This document shows positions 60,011 through 64,000 of a stretch of 64,000 nt of DNA, one piece after another. The DNA is taken from the NCBI GenBank assembly GCA_013076295.1, contig RQOL01000177.1:62001-126000 (forward strand), written 5' to 3'. Position 1 is the stretch's first letter. Every line of letters starts with the position of its first letter. Below the pieces are notes generated by a model. It was not told where the DNA came from and did not search any database. It saw nothing but the letters and a program-made list of their open reading frames with translations. The translations under genes were made by a program, and so were the position numbers. This DNA is from Sanderia malayensis. Lineage: Eukaryota; Cnidaria; Scyphozoa; Semaeostomeae; Pelagiidae.

Positions 60011-61440
60011 ATACCCTACAATACATACCCTACAATACATACCCTACAATACAAACCCTACAATACATACCCTACAATAAATACCCTACAATACATACCC
60101 TACCATACATACCCTACAATACATACCCTACAATACATACCCTACAATACATACCCTACAATACATACCCTACAATACATACCCTACATAACATACCCTA
60201 CAATACATACCTTACAATACATACCCTACAATAAATACCCTACAATACATACCCTACATAACATACCCTACAATACATACCCTACAATACATACCCTACA
60301 ATACATACCCTACAATACATACCCTACATTACATACCCTACTATAAATACCCTAAAATACATACCCACCATACATACCCTACAATACAAACCCTACATAC
60401 ATAACCTACAATACATACCCTACATACATACCCTACAATACATACCCTACAATACATACCCTACAATACATACCCTACATACATACCCTACAATACATAC
60501 CCTACAATACATACCCTACAATACATACCCTACATACATAACCTACAATACATACCCTGCAATACATACCCTACAATACATGCCCTACAATACATACCCT
60601 ACAATACATACCCTACAATAAATACCCTACATAACATACCCTACAATACATACCCTACAATACATACCTACAATACATGCCCTACAAAACATACCCTACA
60701 ATACATACCCTACAATACAAACCCTACAATACATACCCTACAATAAATACCCTACAATACATACCCTACAATACATACCCTACAATACATACCTAGAATA
60801 CATACCCTACAAAACATACCCTACAATACATACCCTACAATACAAACCCTACAATACATACCCTACAATAAATACCCTACAATACATACCCTACAATACA
60901 TACCCTACAATACATACCCTACAATACATACCCTACAATACATACCCTACATAACATACCCTATTATACATACCCTACTATAAATACCTTAAAATACATA
61001 CCCTACAATACATATCCTACAATACATACCCTACAATACATACCCTACATAACATACCCTACTATACATACCCTACAATACATACCCTACTATAAATACC
61101 TTAAAATACATACCCTACAATACATACCCTCCAATACAAACCCTACAAAACATACCCTACAATGCAAACCCTACAATACATACCCTACAATACATACCCT
61201 ACAATACATACCCTACAATACATACCCTACAATACATACCCTACATAACATACCCTACAATACATACCCACTATACATACCTTACAATAAATACCCTACA
61301 ATAAATACCCTACAATAAATCCCCTACAATACATACCCTACATAACATACCCTACTATACATACCCTACATAACATACCCTACGATACATACCCTACAAT
61401 ACATACCCTACAATGCATACCCTACCATACATACCCTACC
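60011..61440 (+). repeat. 14-bp minisatellite array
   Basis: About 100 units of CTACAATACATACC with shortened 10-bp units (CTACATACATACC) and a repeated block of about 118 bp (near 60660-60780 and 60775-60895). Confidence 0.95.
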
Positions 61441-62417
61441 ATACTTCCCCCTGGCAAGCGACCACCCAGCGCCCACCCTGCCGCCCCCCTAAAAGCCGTT
61501 TCTTTTGAAAGTGTAAAAATGAATTCGTAAAGGTACTTTAAAAACACTAAAACTTTCAAATTAAATTAACGTGGCGAATTTTTGTCCTACAGAACCCACG
61601 AAAATATCAAAAAGAAGCTAATAGCTTGGCGAACATTTATCGAAAGTATTTGGGTAAAAAAAACAAAGTTTTGGCAGGTTAAAAATTAATTTTCGCAAAT
61701 GCAAAACACACGCGTGTTGCTTGAAAATTTCGTGTTTTTCAGCAAAATCCAAACTCGGCTAAAACTGTCCAAAAACAGAGGAAAATCAAGAAAACAAAAA
61801 AAACAAAGCCATATAACTTTAGTTCTCGTGTAAATAAACAGTTATCGAAAGTTTAAATGGAGAAAATCGGCCCAGAATGACCCGAGAAAATCAAAATTGT
61901 CTTCGTGTTTTGGTTAGGCCCTCGAGCCGAAAGAAAAACGTGAGGTTAAACAAAACAAAACTCGTGCTATTTAAAGCAAAAAACAATTGAATAAAAGAAA
62001 TACCTTGAAATAATTGTCCACACATTGTCTGCACAGGTCCTGGGAACAATTGACACGTCTTTACAATTGATTTCCGGCAGGTATTCCTGGTTAATGCCGA
62101 GCAACTTGCCGCCCGTTCAACTAAAAAAACACGTGCTTCTCCCTGCTCGTTTTGCATCTCATTAACTCCGTCCTCGGAACTTTCTAGAAGGTCGGAACAC
62201 AAAATGGGCCATAACTCCCGAACCGTTTGGAGTAGAAATTAGCCACATACTTTACTGTCATCAGCACAATGCAGCGATCATTTTGATACCAATTTGCACC
62301 CTTATTGACCCCCAGGAAAAAAGCCTTTATGGATACAACGAAATTCCTTTGATCCCATTGTTTGTTCGAACGTCGATTGTTCAAGAGACAATGGAGCATT
62401 GTTTGGCGTGTTGGGGT
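61441..62417 (+). repeat. Tail variant and R module
   Basis: The tail starting ACTTCCCCCTGGCAAGCGAC is followed by the short form of R, closest to 10964-11939. Confidence 0.85.
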
Positions 62418-62449
62418 CACGTGTCGACGTAGATTATATAATAGAGACT
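62418..62449 (+). promoter_or_regulatory. CACGTG plus TATA-like module at the start of U
   Basis: CACGTG at 62418-62423, then ATTATATAATAGAGACTAGCC. Same as at 11940 apart from a missing AGAA. Confidence 0.4.
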
Positions 62450-62940
62450 AGCCGGGGGCCCGGTCGCTACGCTCCCTCCCCGGAGCCCCCCGAGCAACAA
62501 AGCTTAATCTGGTTGGCGCGCTTCGCGCGCTGCATTCGCTCCCGCTCATGCCCATACATACATACATACATACATGGGCCGGGTTCGGTCGCTTCGCTCC
62601 CTCCCCGCAGCCCGTCAAGTAAACAAAGCTTAATCTGGTTGGCGCGCTTCGCGCGCTGCATTCGCTGCTGCTCATGCCCATACATACATACATACATACA
62701 TACATACATACATACATACATACATACATACATACATACATACATACCTACATACATACATACATACATACATACATACATACATACATACATGAGCCGG
62801 GTTCGGTCGCTCCGCTCCCTCCCCGGAGCCCATCACATAAACAAAGCTTAATCTGGTGGGCGCGCTTCGCGCGCTGCATTCGCTGCCGCTCATGCCCATA
62901 CATACATACATACATACATACATACATACAGACATACATA
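62450..62940 (+). repeat. Three U modules with ATAC microsatellites
   Basis: U copies at about 62450-62553, 62575-62680 and 62793-62898, each with an intact hairpin GCGCGCTTCGCGCGC. A third U distinguishes this unit from the others and indicates local amplification of U plus microsatellite. Confidence 0.85.
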
Positions 62941-63950
62941 CCCTACAATACATACCCTACAATACATACCCTACAATACATACCCTACATAACATACCCT
63001 ACTATACATACCCTACAATACATACCCTACTATACATACCCTACAATACATACCCTACATACATACCCTACTATACATACCCTACAATACATACCCTACT
63101 ATACATACCCCACAATACATACCCTACCATAAATACCTTATAATACATACCCTACATAAACCTACTATACCCACAATACATACCCTACATAAATACCTAA
63201 ATACATACCCACAATACATACCCTACATAACATACCCTACAATACATACCCTACAATAACATAACCCTACAATACATACCCTACAATACATACCCTACAA
63301 TACATACCCTACAATAACATACCCTACTAATACATACATACCCTACATACATACCCTACAATACATACCCTACATACATACCCTACAATACATACCACAT
63401 ACAACTACATACATACCCTACAATACATACCCTACAATACATACCCTACAATACATACCCTACATACATACCTTACAATACATACACTACAATACATACC
63501 CTACAATACATACCCTACATACATACCCCACAATACATACCCTAAATACATACCTTACAATACATACCTTACAATACAAATACATACCCTACAATACATA
63601 CCTTACAATACATACCCTTACAATACATACCCTACAATACATACCCTACAATACATACCTTACAATACATACCTTACAATACATACCTTACAATACATAC
63701 CTACACAATACATACCTACAATACATACCTTACAATACATACCTACAATACATACCTTACAATACATACCTTACAATACATACCTACAATACACAATACA
63801 TACCCTACATACATACCCTACATACATACCTTACAATACATACCTGACAATACATACCCTACAATACATACCCTACAATACATACAATACAATACATACC
63901 CTACAATACATACCCTACGATACATACCCTACAATACATACCCTACAATA
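62941..63950 (+). repeat. 14-bp minisatellite array, disordered
   Basis: The same unit family with many shortened or fused units (CTACATACATACC, ACCTACAATAC, AATACACAATAC) from about 63150 on. The disorder exceeds that of the other arrays and may reflect sequencing or assembly trouble. Confidence 0.93.
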
Positions 63951-64000
63951 CACACGACGCCACATTTCTAAAGAAAATAAAGGTGGGAGGTCGAATCTTC
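63951..64000 (+). repeat. Tail T of the satellite unit, running out of the window
   Basis: Starts CACGACGCCACATTTCTAAA and matches 8027-8078. The repeat field therefore continues to the right. Confidence 0.85.

Overview
This is eukaryotic nuclear DNA, probably from an invertebrate animal. It is AT-rich, it has GT-AG introns, it holds several Helitron replicator/helicase genes with introns, and it carries long microsatellite and minisatellite arrays. I favour a cnidarian or another marine invertebrate, but nothing here fixes the phylum. I see no rRNA, tRNA, reverse transcriptase or convincing single-copy host gene. Two runs of exactly 100 N (6656-6755 and 36480-36579) are scaffold gaps, so long-range order across them is uncertain.

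Layout. The two flanks (1-3600 and 59640-64000) and the block 6756-22390 are one composite satellite. In unit order it reads: an R module (about 1 kb, AT-rich); a U module (CACGTG plus TATA-like start, then a GC-rich hairpin, usually twice); an ATAC microsatellite; a 14-bp minisatellite with consensus CTACAATACATACC; and a short tail T. The left flank runs in the opposite direction to the rest. One minisatellite block (12311-20820) is 8.5 kb long and has a higher-order structure.

The non-satellite interior is a mobile-element graveyard. At 5421-6655 lie the first exons of a Helitron Rep gene, cut by a gap. From 22979 to 26393 is an element with about 220-bp terminal inverted repeats. It encodes a large protein whose C-terminal half carries the full acidic-residue pattern of a FEN1/XPG-like (PIN-fold) nuclease. 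Further on are a PIF1-type Helitron helicase on the minus strand (32458-34023) and, head-to-head with it, a Helitron Rep gene on the plus strand (35149 onward). The whole 14-kb stretch 22510-36479 recurs almost identically at 36580-50547, directly after a gap. This is either a recent tandem duplication or, more likely, two haplotypes placed end to end by the assembler. The second copy continues through the rest of the Rep gene to 52404. A second, different Rep gene (Rep2) lies tail-to-tail with it on the minus strand (53175-57126). Its intron 1 is broken by a Helitron-like 3' end (57221) followed by a 61-bp minisatellite.

How the parts work together. A Helitron needs a HUH/Y2 Rep nuclease and a PIF1 helicase, normally fused in one protein. 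Here the two activities lie in separate, divergently oriented genes, and every copy carries stops, frameshifts or an insertion, so none is clearly functional. The TIR element with the FEN1-like nuclease is the least familiar unit and the best candidate for an undescribed system. The satellite U hairpin, with a compensatory base-pair change in one copy, is the second.
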